Of a stretch of DNA of 5,111 nt, positions 1 to 5,111 are shown in pieces. The position numbers and the translations under genes are program-made. Origin of the DNA: Cyclobacteriaceae bacterium (lineage in GTDB: Bacteria > Bacteroidota > Bacteroidia > Cytophagales > Cyclobacteriaceae); NCBI GenBank assembly GCA_028289505.1, contig JANQPK010000432.1:1-5111 (forward strand), given 5' to 3'. Position 1 is the first letter of the stretch, and every line of letters starts with the position of its first letter. Under the pieces are notes generated by a model. The model was given only the letters and a program-made list of their open reading frames with translations. It searched no databases and was not told the DNA's origin.

Positions 1-204
1 CAGTTTTTCAGCGTCAACTTCATCCACATAATCACGCTCCACATAGGTTAGTATTTCTTTGAATTTTACCAGGCTGCTAATGAAATTACTTTTGCCGGAT
101 TTGGGATCAGCCATGGTGGCACCGGTCAATATTCCCACAGCCAAAGTAACAGCCAACAGGATGGGTAGCAGTATATAAAATTTCTGATTTTTAGTCTTAT
201 TCAC
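1..204 (-). CDS. S41-family C-terminal processing peptidase, N-terminal fragment (CtpA/Prc-like)
   Basis: Only the first 68 codons are present; the gene continues beyond the left edge. Reading leftward from a GTG at 204-202, the protein begins with a short basic segment (MNKTKNQK), then a hydrophobic stretch at about residues 9-29 that fits an uncleaved signal anchor or signal peptide. The segment at about residues 46-68 (VKFKEILTYVERDYVDEVDA and onward) closely matches the conserved helix before the PDZ domain in Bacteroidota S41 peptidases. PDZ and catalytic Ser/Lys domains lie outside the window, so activity cannot be judged. Family members are periplasmic serine proteases that trim or degrade envelope proteins from the C-terminus. 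The GTG start is chosen because GAAGG sits 8 bases upstream and the hydrophobic segment follows directly; an in-frame TTG 15 bases upstream is a poorer alternative. The gene is divergent from the hemerythrin-ruvX operon. Confidence 0.8.
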   Translation of the reverse strand, partial: MNKTKNQKFYILLPILLAVTLAVGILTGATMADPKSGKSNFISSLVKFKEILTYVERDYVDEVDAEKL

Positions 205-212
205 GATTTTTA

Positions 213-217
213 CCTTC
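213..217 (-). promoter_or_regulatory. Shine-Dalgarno site for the S41 peptidase
   Basis: On the minus strand the bases read GAAGG, 8 bases before the GTG at 204. This is a better ribosome-binding match than most genes in the window have, and it supports GTG rather than the upstream TTG as the start. Confidence 0.5.
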
Positions 218-288
218 AATGATTGTCTAAAGTAGGGTATTTGAGTGGTTCTTAAAATTCAAACTTGGCGTTAATATTACATTTAATA

Positions 289-298
289 GGATTAATCC
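289..298. repeat. 10-base perfect palindrome GGATTAATCC
   Basis: The site reads identically on both strands and lies between the S41 start and the outward-facing minus-strand TATATTTG element, in that gene's predicted leader. Its size and symmetry would suit a dimeric regulator, but a single occurrence is weak evidence. Confidence 0.3.
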
Positions 299-360
299 AA
301 CTGAACCTCCTCCGCGGACCCATGCAACTTTAGTATACGGAAAACCAGCAAATTACGTTC

Positions 361-368
361 CAAATATA
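361..368 (-). promoter_or_regulatory. Putative Bacteroidota -7 element for the S41 peptidase
   Basis: The minus strand reads TATATTTG, a full match to the TAnnTTTG -7 consensus of the Bacteroidota primary sigma factor. A TTG at 385-383 lies upstream, but at 14 bases it is closer than the usual -33 spacing. Transcription would start near 354 and give an untranslated leader of about 150 bases before the GTG at 204. That is long, so a nearer, weaker promoter could be the real one. Confidence 0.35.
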
Positions 369-427
369 CCAATTTTCGATGTCAATAATTTCATTTTAAG
401 ATAAAGAGATTTTCTTTACCTTTTCTT

Positions 428-435
428 TATATTTG
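428..435 (+). promoter_or_regulatory. Putative Bacteroidota -7 element for the five-gene operon
   Basis: TATATTTG matches the TAnnTTTG consensus at every fixed base and sits 20 bases before the TTG start at 456. The predicted transcription start is near 442, leaving a leader of about 14 bases. There is no good TTTG -33 box at the expected distance (about 403-410 reads AAAGAGAT), so the promoter may be weak or activator-dependent. Its position directly before the first gene and the identical sequence facing the other way make it credible. Confidence 0.5.
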
Positions 436-455
436 TGTGAATACGAGTAATAGCC

Positions 456-1205
456 TTGGACCTCAATCAAAGAAAAATATCGGACCTTGTTGGAGAAAAC
501 TACCTGTATGCATCAGTTCTACATTATTTTGGCATCCAGTTCTACGACTATAGCGAGCAGACATTGCATCAAGTCTGCCAGGAGAAAGGTATTTGTGTTG
601 AGGCGTTGATTAATGGTTTGGAATCGGCAGTACAGACCGATGAAAGTGAAGATATCGCACTAGTAGGATATCCCATCGATTTGGTGATTGAGTATTTAAA
701 GCATGCGCACTATCTGTTCATAAAAAGAAGACTTCCCTACATCACTACTTTGGTTTCGGATTTACCAGAAAAATCTGGTCAATACCATAGCATAGTAAAG
801 GACCTTAAGTTTGTATTTCCCTTGTTTGTGGAGGACTTCATTTACCATATCCACGAAGAAGAGGACAGTTTGTTCAGATATGTGCTGTTGTTGAAAAATG
901 TGACCAACAATCGCTACAATCCTTCAAAAGTGTATTACGAAATGGAGAAGTACTCCATTCAACAACATGCCATCAATCATGATGTTCATGATGACGAAAT
1001 GAAGGGTATTCGTAACATAACCAATGACTACTTTGTGGAAGCCGACGCCCCACTGCACATTAAGGTTGTATATGCTGAGTTGGAATCATTCGAAAAAAGT
1101 TTGATCACTCATGCCAGAATTGAGGACGAGATACTTTTCCCAAAAGCGTTGATGCTGGAAAAAGAAGTGAAGACGCTGCTTCAGTTGAAGGTGAGGTCGA
1201 ATTAA
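456..1205 (+). CDS. RIC/YtfE-like hemerythrin-domain protein with degenerate ScdA_N domain
   Basis: The 249-residue protein has the two-part layout of the RIC (YtfE/ScdA) di-iron proteins, which repair iron-sulfur clusters after nitric oxide or oxidative damage. Residues about 7-58 align by eye with the ScdA_N domain (KISDLVGEN, FGIQF, EQTLHQVCQEKG), but where RIC proteins carry a CCGG-type motif this one reads YDYSE (30-34), so the paired cysteines are missing. The hemerythrin-like four-helix part, about 75-240, keeps plausible iron ligands: H83/H85, H131 with E135 (H-x3-E, within HIHEEEDSLF), H171 or H175, and H219 with E223 (H-x3-E, followed by ILFPKA). It is expected to be cytoplasmic, as no signal peptide is visible. 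The TTG start is forced: an in-frame TGA lies at 438-440, no ATG or GTG lies between, and the first internal Met is residue 163. It is first in the operon, 3 bases before ruvX. Function in this organism is inferred. Confidence 0.8.
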   Translation: MDLNQRKISDLVGENYLYASVLHYFGIQFYDYSEQTLHQVCQEKGICVEALINGLESAVQTDESEDIALVGYPIDLVIEYLKHAHYLFIKRRLPYITTLVSDLPEKSGQYHSIVKDLKFVFPLFVEDFIYHIHEEEDSLFRYVLLLKNVTNNRYNPSKVYYEMEKYSIQQHAINHDVHDDEMKGIRNITNDYFVEADAPLHIKVVYAELESFEKSLITHARIEDEILFPKALMLEKEVKTLLQLKVRSN

Positions 1206-1208
1206 AAG

Positions 1209-1631
1209 ATGAGCAGAATTTTGGCGATTGATTACGGTACCCGCAGGGTGGGAATTGCCATCACCGATTCAAACCAAATAATAGCTTCACCACTAGATAC
1301 TATCGCACCCGAACGCCTCAATGTCTTTCTAAGTGATTATATATCGGCTGAGCCTGTCGAGGAGATTGTGGTAGGATATCCCTTAAAAGAAGATGGGAGC
1401 CCTACTGATCTTACCAACCAAGTGGATAAACTGGTAAAACACCTACAGCACAGGTTCAGGAACATACCGGTGCTCAAACACGACGAACGCTATACCTCCA
1501 AAATGGCCAAACAATCTTTGATTGATGGTGGATTTCGTAAAAGTGTTAGAAGAAAAAAATCGAATCTGGATAAGATTAGCGCAACTTTAATATTGCAATC
1601 CTACCTGCAGGAAAAGAATGTAACCCCATGA
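1209..1631 (+). CDS. ruvX: RuvX/YqgF-family pre-16S rRNA nuclease (Holliday junction resolvase-like)
   Basis: The product is 140 residues, the normal length for the family, with an RNase H-like fold. Visible motifs in order are the first catalytic strand ILAIDYGTRRVGIA with D8, the VVGYPLKEDGSPTD strand and loop at 54-67, the HDERYTS motif at 91-97 with D92/E93, and the C-terminal LDKISATLILQSYL helix with D121. E. coli YqgF takes part in maturing the 5' end of 16S rRNA; related proteins were originally proposed as Holliday junction resolvases, and the two roles cannot be separated from sequence. The ATG lies 3 bases after the hemerythrin-like gene with only a weak A-rich stretch before it, which suggests translational coupling. 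Its stop overlaps the start of def as ATGA. All catalytic acidic positions appear intact. Confidence 0.93.
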   Translation: MSRILAIDYGTRRVGIAITDSNQIIASPLDTIAPERLNVFLSDYISAEPVEEIVVGYPLKEDGSPTDLTNQVDKLVKHLQHRFRNIPVLKHDERYTSKMAKQSLIDGGFRKSVRRKKSNLDKISATLILQSYLQEKNVTP

Positions 1632-2185
1632 TTTACCCTATCGTAGCATACGGAGATCCAGTGCTCAGAAAGAAAGCTAGGAATATAGAAAAAAATGAAT
1701 TGGACGTAGTCTCTTTAGCCTCTGATATGTTTGAGACTATGTATGCGGCACACGGTGTTGGTTTGGCTTGTCCTCAAATTGGTAAGTCATTAAGAATGTT
1801 TGTAGTAGATGGGGCACCCATGGATGAGGATATGGCGGATTTCAAAAGAGTGTTTATCAATCCTGAAATTATCGACTCCGAAGGGATACCCTGGGCGTTC
1901 GAAGAGGGTTGTCTGAGCATACCGGGTATAAGAGAAGAAATCTTGCGAGATCCCAACCTGAGAATTACCTACTTTAATGAACAATGGGAAGCAAAAGAAG
2001 AGGAGCTATCCGGTCTGAGGGCTCGCATCGTACAGCATGAATATGACCATATTGAAGGCATCTTATTTACCGACCACATTTCAAACTTCAAGAAAAGAAT
2101 TCTAAAAGGTAAGTTGGCGGGGATTACTAAGGGTAAGGTTGACATAGATTACAGAATGAGATTCCCGGTGAAAGCGCGTAATTAA
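1628..2185 (+). CDS. def: Peptide deformylase
   Basis: This 185-residue cytoplasmic metalloenzyme removes the formyl group from the N-terminal methionine of nascent proteins. All three family motifs are present: motif I GVGLACPQ at 43-50 with Q50, motif II EGCLSIPG at 93-100 with metal ligand C95, and motif III QHEYDHIEG at 136-144 with metal ligands H137 and H141 and catalytic E138. Motif I has Cys48 where Ala is common (GVGLAAPQ), an active-site-adjacent variation worth noting. The segment at about 61-80 (DGAPMDEDMADF, then KRVFINPE) fits the slightly longer loop seen in Bacteroidota deformylases. The start overlaps the ruvX stop by four bases (ATGA), a sign of coupled translation; the aminotransferase gene starts 7 bases after the stop. 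Family identity is certain; the metal used (commonly Fe2+) is not visible. Confidence 0.96.
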   Translation: MIYPIVAYGDPVLRKKARNIEKNELDVVSLASDMFETMYAAHGVGLACPQIGKSLRMFVVDGAPMDEDMADFKRVFINPEIIDSEGIPWAFEEGCLSIPGIREEILRDPNLRITYFNEQWEAKEEELSGLRARIVQHEYDHIEGILFTDHISNFKKRILKGKLAGITKGKVDIDYRMRFPVKARN

Positions 2186-2192
2186 CCTGGAT

Positions 2193-3350
2193 ATGACCGC
2201 ATCTCATCCTCCCATTAACAGTAAACTCCCTGAAGTGGGCACTACCATATTTACAGTAATGTCTGCCATGGCAGCGGAGTTTAATGCCATCAATCTATCG
2301 CAAGGATACCCGGACTACCCGATTAGTGAGGAGCTTATTTCGCTTGTTCACCACTACATGTTGCGCAATTATAATCAGTATGCACCAATGCCGGGAGTTC
2401 CATTTTTGCGACAAGAGATTTCCAATAAAATCCAGCGAACTATAGACCGTGCCTTTGATGCAGATAGAGAAATAACCATAACTGCAGGTGCAACTGAGGG
2501 GTTATATGCTGCATTAAACGCGTTCGTTCATCCAGGTGAGGAGGTAATTATTTTCGACCCGGCATACGATCTATATGCACCTTCGGTAAAGTTGGCAGGG
2601 GGAGTACCGGTTCATTTGGAGCTGGAGTTGCCAAACTTTACTATCAATTGGGAAGAATTTGAATCAGCGATTACCGAGAAGACCAAAGTAGTAGTAATTA
2701 ACAATCCCAATAATCCAGCTGGTAGTATACTGACCGAAGAAGATTTAATAAGACTAACAGATATAGCGGAGCGATATGACCTTTTGGTGGTAAGCGATGA
2801 GGCCTACGAGCATATGGTCTACGAACCGTATCAACATCAGTCAATTTTGAAATTCCCAAAATTGAGCCAACGAGCAGTGGCAGTTTTCTCGTTTGGCAAA
2901 ACCTTTCATGCAACCGGATGGAAAATTGGTTACTGCATAGCCCCGGAAACCATTACCAAAGAATTAAGACGTGTTCATCAGTTTGTGGCCTTTAGCGTAA
3001 ACACACCCATTCAGATGGCTCTGGCAGATTTTTTAAAGGAGCCCAAACACTACTTAAGCCTGGGCAATTTTTTTAAGCAGAAAAGGGATTTATTCCTGAA
3101 ACTAATGGAAGGTTCTAGGTTTGTTCCCATGCCTTGTAATGGTACTTACTTTCAGCTGATGAAATACGAGAATATCAGTGATTTACCAGATACGGAGATG
3201 TCTACCTGGATGACGAAACATCATGCGGTTGCCTCCATTCCAACCTCTGTGTTCTACAATCGCAAAACCGACAATAAGATACTGCGATTTTGTTTTGCCA
3301 AGAGCACGGACACCTTGACTAAAGCAGCGGAGAAATTATGCAAGATTTAA
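2193..3350 (+). CDS. ybdL: PLP-dependent methionine/glutamine aminotransferase (YbdL / glutamine transaminase K type)
   Basis: This 385-residue fold-type I, class I/II aminotransferase has every expected landmark: the N-terminal INLSQGYPDYP (33-43), the QYAPMPGVPFLRQ substrate-loop region (62-74), the TAGATEGLYAA phosphate-binding turn (97-107), NNPNNPAG (170-177) with N174 near the cofactor, SDEAYEH (201-207) with D202 and Y205, the cofactor lysine K236 in SFGKTFHATGWKIGY, and the carboxylate-binding R365 in LRFCFAK. The SFGKTFHATGWK and LRFCFAK blocks are typical of the YbdL / kynurenine aminotransferase I / glutamine transaminase K subgroup rather than aspartate aminotransferases. The likely reaction is transfer of an amino group, often from glutamine, to 4-methylthio-2-oxobutyrate or an aromatic 2-oxo acid. 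The next gene, an omega-amidase, overlaps it by 13 bases and strengthens this call. The enzyme is cytoplasmic; exact substrates are inferred. Confidence 0.88.
   Translation: MTASHPPINSKLPEVGTTIFTVMSAMAAEFNAINLSQGYPDYPISEELISLVHHYMLRNYNQYAPMPGVPFLRQEISNKIQRTIDRAFDADREITITAGATEGLYAALNAFVHPGEEVIIFDPAYDLYAPSVKLAGGVPVHLELELPNFTINWEEFESAITEKTKVVVINNPNNPAGSILTEEDLIRLTDIAERYDLLVVSDEAYEHMVYEPYQHQSILKFPKLSQRAVAVFSFGKTFHATGWKIGYCIAPETITKELRRVHQFVAFSVNTPIQMALADFLKEPKHYLSLGNFFKQKRDLFLKLMEGSRFVPMPCNGTYFQLMKYENISDLPDTEMSTWMTKHHAVASIPTSVFYNRKTDNKILRFCFAKSTDTLTKAAEKLCKI
3329..3332 (+). promoter_or_regulatory. Shine-Dalgarno site for the omega-amidase gene
   Basis: GGAG lies inside the last codons of the aminotransferase gene, 5 bases before the ATG at 3338. 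It supports the overlapping start, which gives a full-length nitrilase domain beginning with the usual LRVSLFQSDLHW strand. Confidence 0.55.
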
Positions 3351-4129
3351 GGGTATCGCTGTTCCAAAGTGACCTTCACTGGCACCAACCAGAGGCTAAT
3401 CTGGCCATGTTTGAAGAAAAGATTTGGAATAATTCATCCCCAACAGATTTGATTGTACTCCCTGAAATGTTCACTACCGGATTCACCATGGACGCTGTGG
3501 GACTAGCTGAACCAATGGGAACTCGTACCTTTAAGTGGATGCAGTTGCAGGCTAAGCAATCAAAGGCAGCGGTATTGGGCAGCTACATAGTAAAAGATGG
3601 TGGAGGCTATTTTAATCGAGCCATTTTTGTGGTACCTGATGGCACCTATAAGATATACGATAAACGACATCTGTTCAGGATGGCAGGCGAACACCAGACC
3701 TATCAACAGGGTAATAACAGACCTGTCTTAACCTGGAAAGGATGGGAAATACTACCTCAGATCTGCTATGATCTGCGATTTCCCGTTTGGAGCAGGAATA
3801 AGGTAATAGAGGGCGATCCAGAGTATGATGCATTGATATACCTGGCTAACTGGCCTGCTCCTAGAATTTCGGCCTGGGACACTTTATTGAAAGCACGGGC
3901 TATTGAAAATGCCTGCTACTGCCTTGGTGTAAATCGGGTAGGTACTGATGGTGAAGGCATCGAATACCTTGGACACACAGCGGCTATTGACCCCAAAGGA
4001 TCGGTTTTAGGACTTGAACGGAATGGTGAAACTGTGCTTAATATTACTTTAAGTAAGGAGGAGCTCACCAGGTACCGGGAAAACTTTCCGGTCCATTTGG
4101 ATGCGGATAATTTCTGGCTTCCGGATTAG
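3338..4129 (+). CDS. yafV: Nitrilase-superfamily omega-amidase (YafV/NIT2-like)
   Basis: The 263-residue protein is a complete nitrilase-superfamily (C-N hydrolase) domain. It carries the Glu-Lys-Cys triad: E43 in LIVLPEMFTTGF, K109 in YDKRHLF, and C143 in QICYDLRFPVW; E118 (GEH) matches the auxiliary glutamate. The LANWPAPR (about 169-176) and KARAIENACYCLGVNRVG blocks are characteristic of the YafV branch. Known members hydrolyse 2-oxoglutaramate (and 2-oxosuccinamate) to 2-oxoglutarate and ammonia. The start overlaps the aminotransferase stop by 13 bases and has a GGAG at good spacing, so the two are translationally coupled. The pairing fits the glutaminase II / methionine-salvage route, in which the amidase removes the cyclising by-product of glutamine transamination. 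It is the last gene of the operon and converges on the T9SS gene after 30 bases. Confidence 0.9.
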   Translation: MQDLRVSLFQSDLHWHQPEANLAMFEEKIWNNSSPTDLIVLPEMFTTGFTMDAVGLAEPMGTRTFKWMQLQAKQSKAAVLGSYIVKDGGGYFNRAIFVVPDGTYKIYDKRHLFRMAGEHQTYQQGNNRPVLTWKGWEILPQICYDLRFPVWSRNKVIEGDPEYDALIYLANWPAPRISAWDTLLKARAIENACYCLGVNRVGTDGEGIEYLGHTAAIDPKGSVLGLERNGETVLNITLSKEELTRYRENFPVHLDADNFWLPD

Positions 4130-4159
4130 AACCTTCAAGCCTTCTGATGTAAAGCGAGC
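4130..4159. other. Short convergent spacer without a clear terminator
   Basis: Only 30 bases separate the stop codons of the omega-amidase (plus strand) and the T9SS cargo gene (minus strand). I see no stable hairpin followed by a T-run on either strand here. The nearest hairpin-forming sequence is an imperfect 8-pair stem at 4074-4092 inside the omega-amidase gene, and it has no U-tract. Termination may be Rho-dependent, or transcripts may run into each other. Confidence 0.5.
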
Positions 4160-5111
4160 TCACGGTACAATCAATCGCTTCACATCGCTCAATCCTGATT
4201 CGGAAGTACCATTCACAAAATATATACCTGGTGCTAGAATTCTGCTATCAAATCGCATTAGTAATGCGCTGGGAGCAAGGGGGTCTCCGAAAATCAACTG
4301 GCCCAGACTGTTATAAATCTGATAAGTAAAGTTTTGATTGCCCCGTAATGTCACCAAATCGATTCCAGGATTGGGAAACAGTTCCATGGTAAACTCAGAT
4401 CCACCATTTCCGTTGCCTGGAAGGCTAAGGTTTTCCAGCAGGTATAATCCGCCCATTTTGCTGCCCACAACCACGTGAGGTAGGGAATTGCTCAAGTTTG
4501 CACTGGCCAGAGTAGCACCTCTACCCCAACGACTACGGATACTGGCTTCTTCTTGGGTTGGCTCTATCAACATTTCATAAATTTGGGCAGGATTGGATCC
4601 ATCAGCTTCTAAGAAGTCCGTATATATTCTCATCACACCAGTGGCATCAGTAGTAATTAGTTCTAATCCTGAATCACCATTGAGATCGTAAGCCAGTGGC
4701 ACCAACTCTCTGCGAAAGCTATCATCGATAATTCCCGCCACTGCCTCGTTTACCAGTTCAAAAGAAAAGTCACCACCGGAAGCATTATTTTCCCAATACT
4801 CAAGTCTCCCGGTTCTTTTACCTAAGAGCATGTCTGCCGTTCCATCGGCGTTGAGATCAACAAAGTGGGGATGGTCACCTGCTTGAATAATAAAAGAAAG
4901 GGTTTGCGGGGTAGAGTTCACTGGATTGAATCCCTGGTTGGTACCATTCAACATGTAATAAATTCTAGTTTGACCACTACCATCGGCAGCTGAAAAAACC
5001 AGGTCTTTTCTACCGTCTCCATCCAAGTCTCCGAAAGAGGGTTTCAAGGTATTCAACTGGAAAGCGGAAAGCCCCAGATAGTCATCTGAAACGAGGCTGA
5101 ATTGTGGATTC
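4160..5111 (-). CDS. Secreted VCBS/FG-GAP repeat protein with T9SS type A sorting domain, C-terminal part
   Basis: The frame stays open to the right edge, so the start is outside; 316 C-terminal residues are visible (numbered here from the edge). Three calcium-loop motifs of FG-GAP/VCBS beta-propeller repeats are seen: DLDGDGRKD (28-36), DLNADGTAD (85-93) and the diverged DLNGDSGLE (142-150). Blade ends recur as GRLEYWEN and GGLYLLEN. A Gly/Asn-rich linker (LPGNGNGGS) leads to the last 74 residues (243-316), a T9SS C-terminal domain: ELFPNPG, then YQIYNSLGQLI, PGIYFV and the terminal KRLIVP. Such proteins cross the inner membrane by Sec and are exported and surface-attached by the Bacteroidota type IX system. 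Any enzymatic or binding domain would lie upstream, outside the window; FG-GAP repeats often mediate adhesion or glycan binding, but function here is unknown. An in-frame TTG at 5056 is internal, not a start. Confidence 0.88.
   Translation of the reverse strand, partial: NPQFSLVSDDYLGLSAFQLNTLKPSFGDLDGDGRKDLVFSAADGSGQTRIYYMLNGTNQGFNPVNSTPQTLSFIIQAGDHPHFVDLNADGTADMLLGKRTGRLEYWENNASGGDFSFELVNEAVAGIIDDSFRRELVPLAYDLNGDSGLELITTDATGVMRIYTDFLEADGSNPAQIYEMLIEPTQEEASIRSRWGRGATLASANLSNSLPHVVVGSKMGGLYLLENLSLPGNGNGGSEFTMELFPNPGIDLVTLRGNQNFTYQIYNSLGQLIFGDPLAPSALLMRFDSRILAPGIYFVNGTSESGLSDVKRLIVP

Larger units (their letters stand above)
205..455. other. Divergent intergenic region
   Basis: This 251-base AT-rich stretch separates the minus-strand S41 peptidase from the plus-strand operon. 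It holds one TATATTTG element on each strand, facing away from each other, and three short perfect palindromes: TAATATTA at 272-279, GGATTAATCC at 289-298 and TCCGCGGA at 311-318. I found no tRNA-like or recognisable riboswitch structure. A 23-codon minus-strand ATG reading frame at 252-323 has no ribosome-binding site and no recognisable product, so it is not called as a gene. Confidence 0.6.

Noticed and set aside
252..323. Minus-strand 23-codon ATG frame in the leader of the S41 peptidase, considered as a leader peptide
   Set aside because: No ribosome-binding site precedes the ATG, the composition shows no attenuator-like codon run, and a frame this short is expected by chance.
205..455. 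Possible riboswitch or small RNA in the divergent intergenic region
   Set aside because: The operon leader after the predicted start is only about 14 bases, and the minus-strand leader shows no long paired stems or known conserved core that I can recognise.
1774..1984. Two minus-strand open frames (1774-1956 and 1790-1984) inside def
   Set aside because: Both are antisense to the strongly conserved deformylase motif region and overlap each other; they are shadows of the real gene.
2698..2913. Minus-strand 71-codon open frame inside the aminotransferase gene
   Set aside because: It is antisense to the conserved NNPNNPAG to PLP-lysine region, with no plausible start context or domain.
4152..4180. 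Inverted repeat AAGCGA/TCGCTT near the T9SS gene stop, considered as a terminator
   Set aside because: The stem is only six pairs with a 17-base loop, lacks a T-run and lies mostly in coding sequence.
4101..4316. Plus-strand 71-codon open frame starting in the end of the omega-amidase gene
   Set aside because: It overlaps the omega-amidase in another frame and is antisense to the conserved T9SS sorting domain; the product has no recognisable features.
1..5111. Signs of mobile DNA, CRISPR or defence genes
   Set aside because: No direct-repeat arrays, transposase motifs, integrase motifs or tRNA attachment site were seen; gene content is housekeeping and envelope-related.

Overview
The window looks like ordinary chromosome from a member of the Bacteroidota, probably near the Cytophagales/Flammeovirgaceae grade, though only the phylum is well supported. 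Three things point there: a secreted-protein gene ending in a type IX secretion (T9SS) type A sorting domain, TAnnTTTG-type promoter elements, and mostly weak or absent Shine-Dalgarno sequences before tightly packed genes.

Layout: at the left edge (1-204, minus strand) is the first 68 codons of an S41-family C-terminal processing peptidase. A 251-base divergent intergenic region (205-455) follows, with a perfect TATATTTG element on each strand and a few short palindromes. From 456 to 4129, five plus-strand genes are packed with gaps or overlaps of 3, -4, 7 and -13 bases and are almost certainly one operon: a RIC/YtfE-like hemerythrin-domain protein with a TTG start, ruvX/yqgF (pre-16S rRNA nuclease / Holliday junction resolvase-like), def (peptide deformylase), a class I aminotransferase of the methionine/glutamine transaminase K type (YbdL-like), and a nitrilase-superfamily omega-amidase (YafV-like). 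After a 30-base convergent spacer, a minus-strand gene runs off the right edge: the C-terminal 316 residues of a VCBS/FG-GAP repeat protein with the T9SS sorting domain.

How the genes fit together: the last two operon genes overlap and form a recognisable biochemical pair. A glutamine-dependent transaminase re-aminates the methionine-salvage 2-oxo acid, and omega-amidase hydrolyses the 2-oxoglutaramate by-product, which makes the transamination irreversible. ruvX and def are housekeeping genes for ribosome maturation and nascent-protein maturation. The hemerythrin-like protein probably handles non-heme iron under oxidative or nitrosative stress. Its N-terminal domain resembles ScdA_N but lacks the usual paired cysteines. 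The two edge genes belong to the cell envelope and are probably transcribed independently.

I see no mobile element, CRISPR array, tRNA, rRNA or clear phage/defence gene, and no convincing undescribed system. The points most worth following are the transaminase/omega-amidase coupling and the cysteine-less RIC-like protein.
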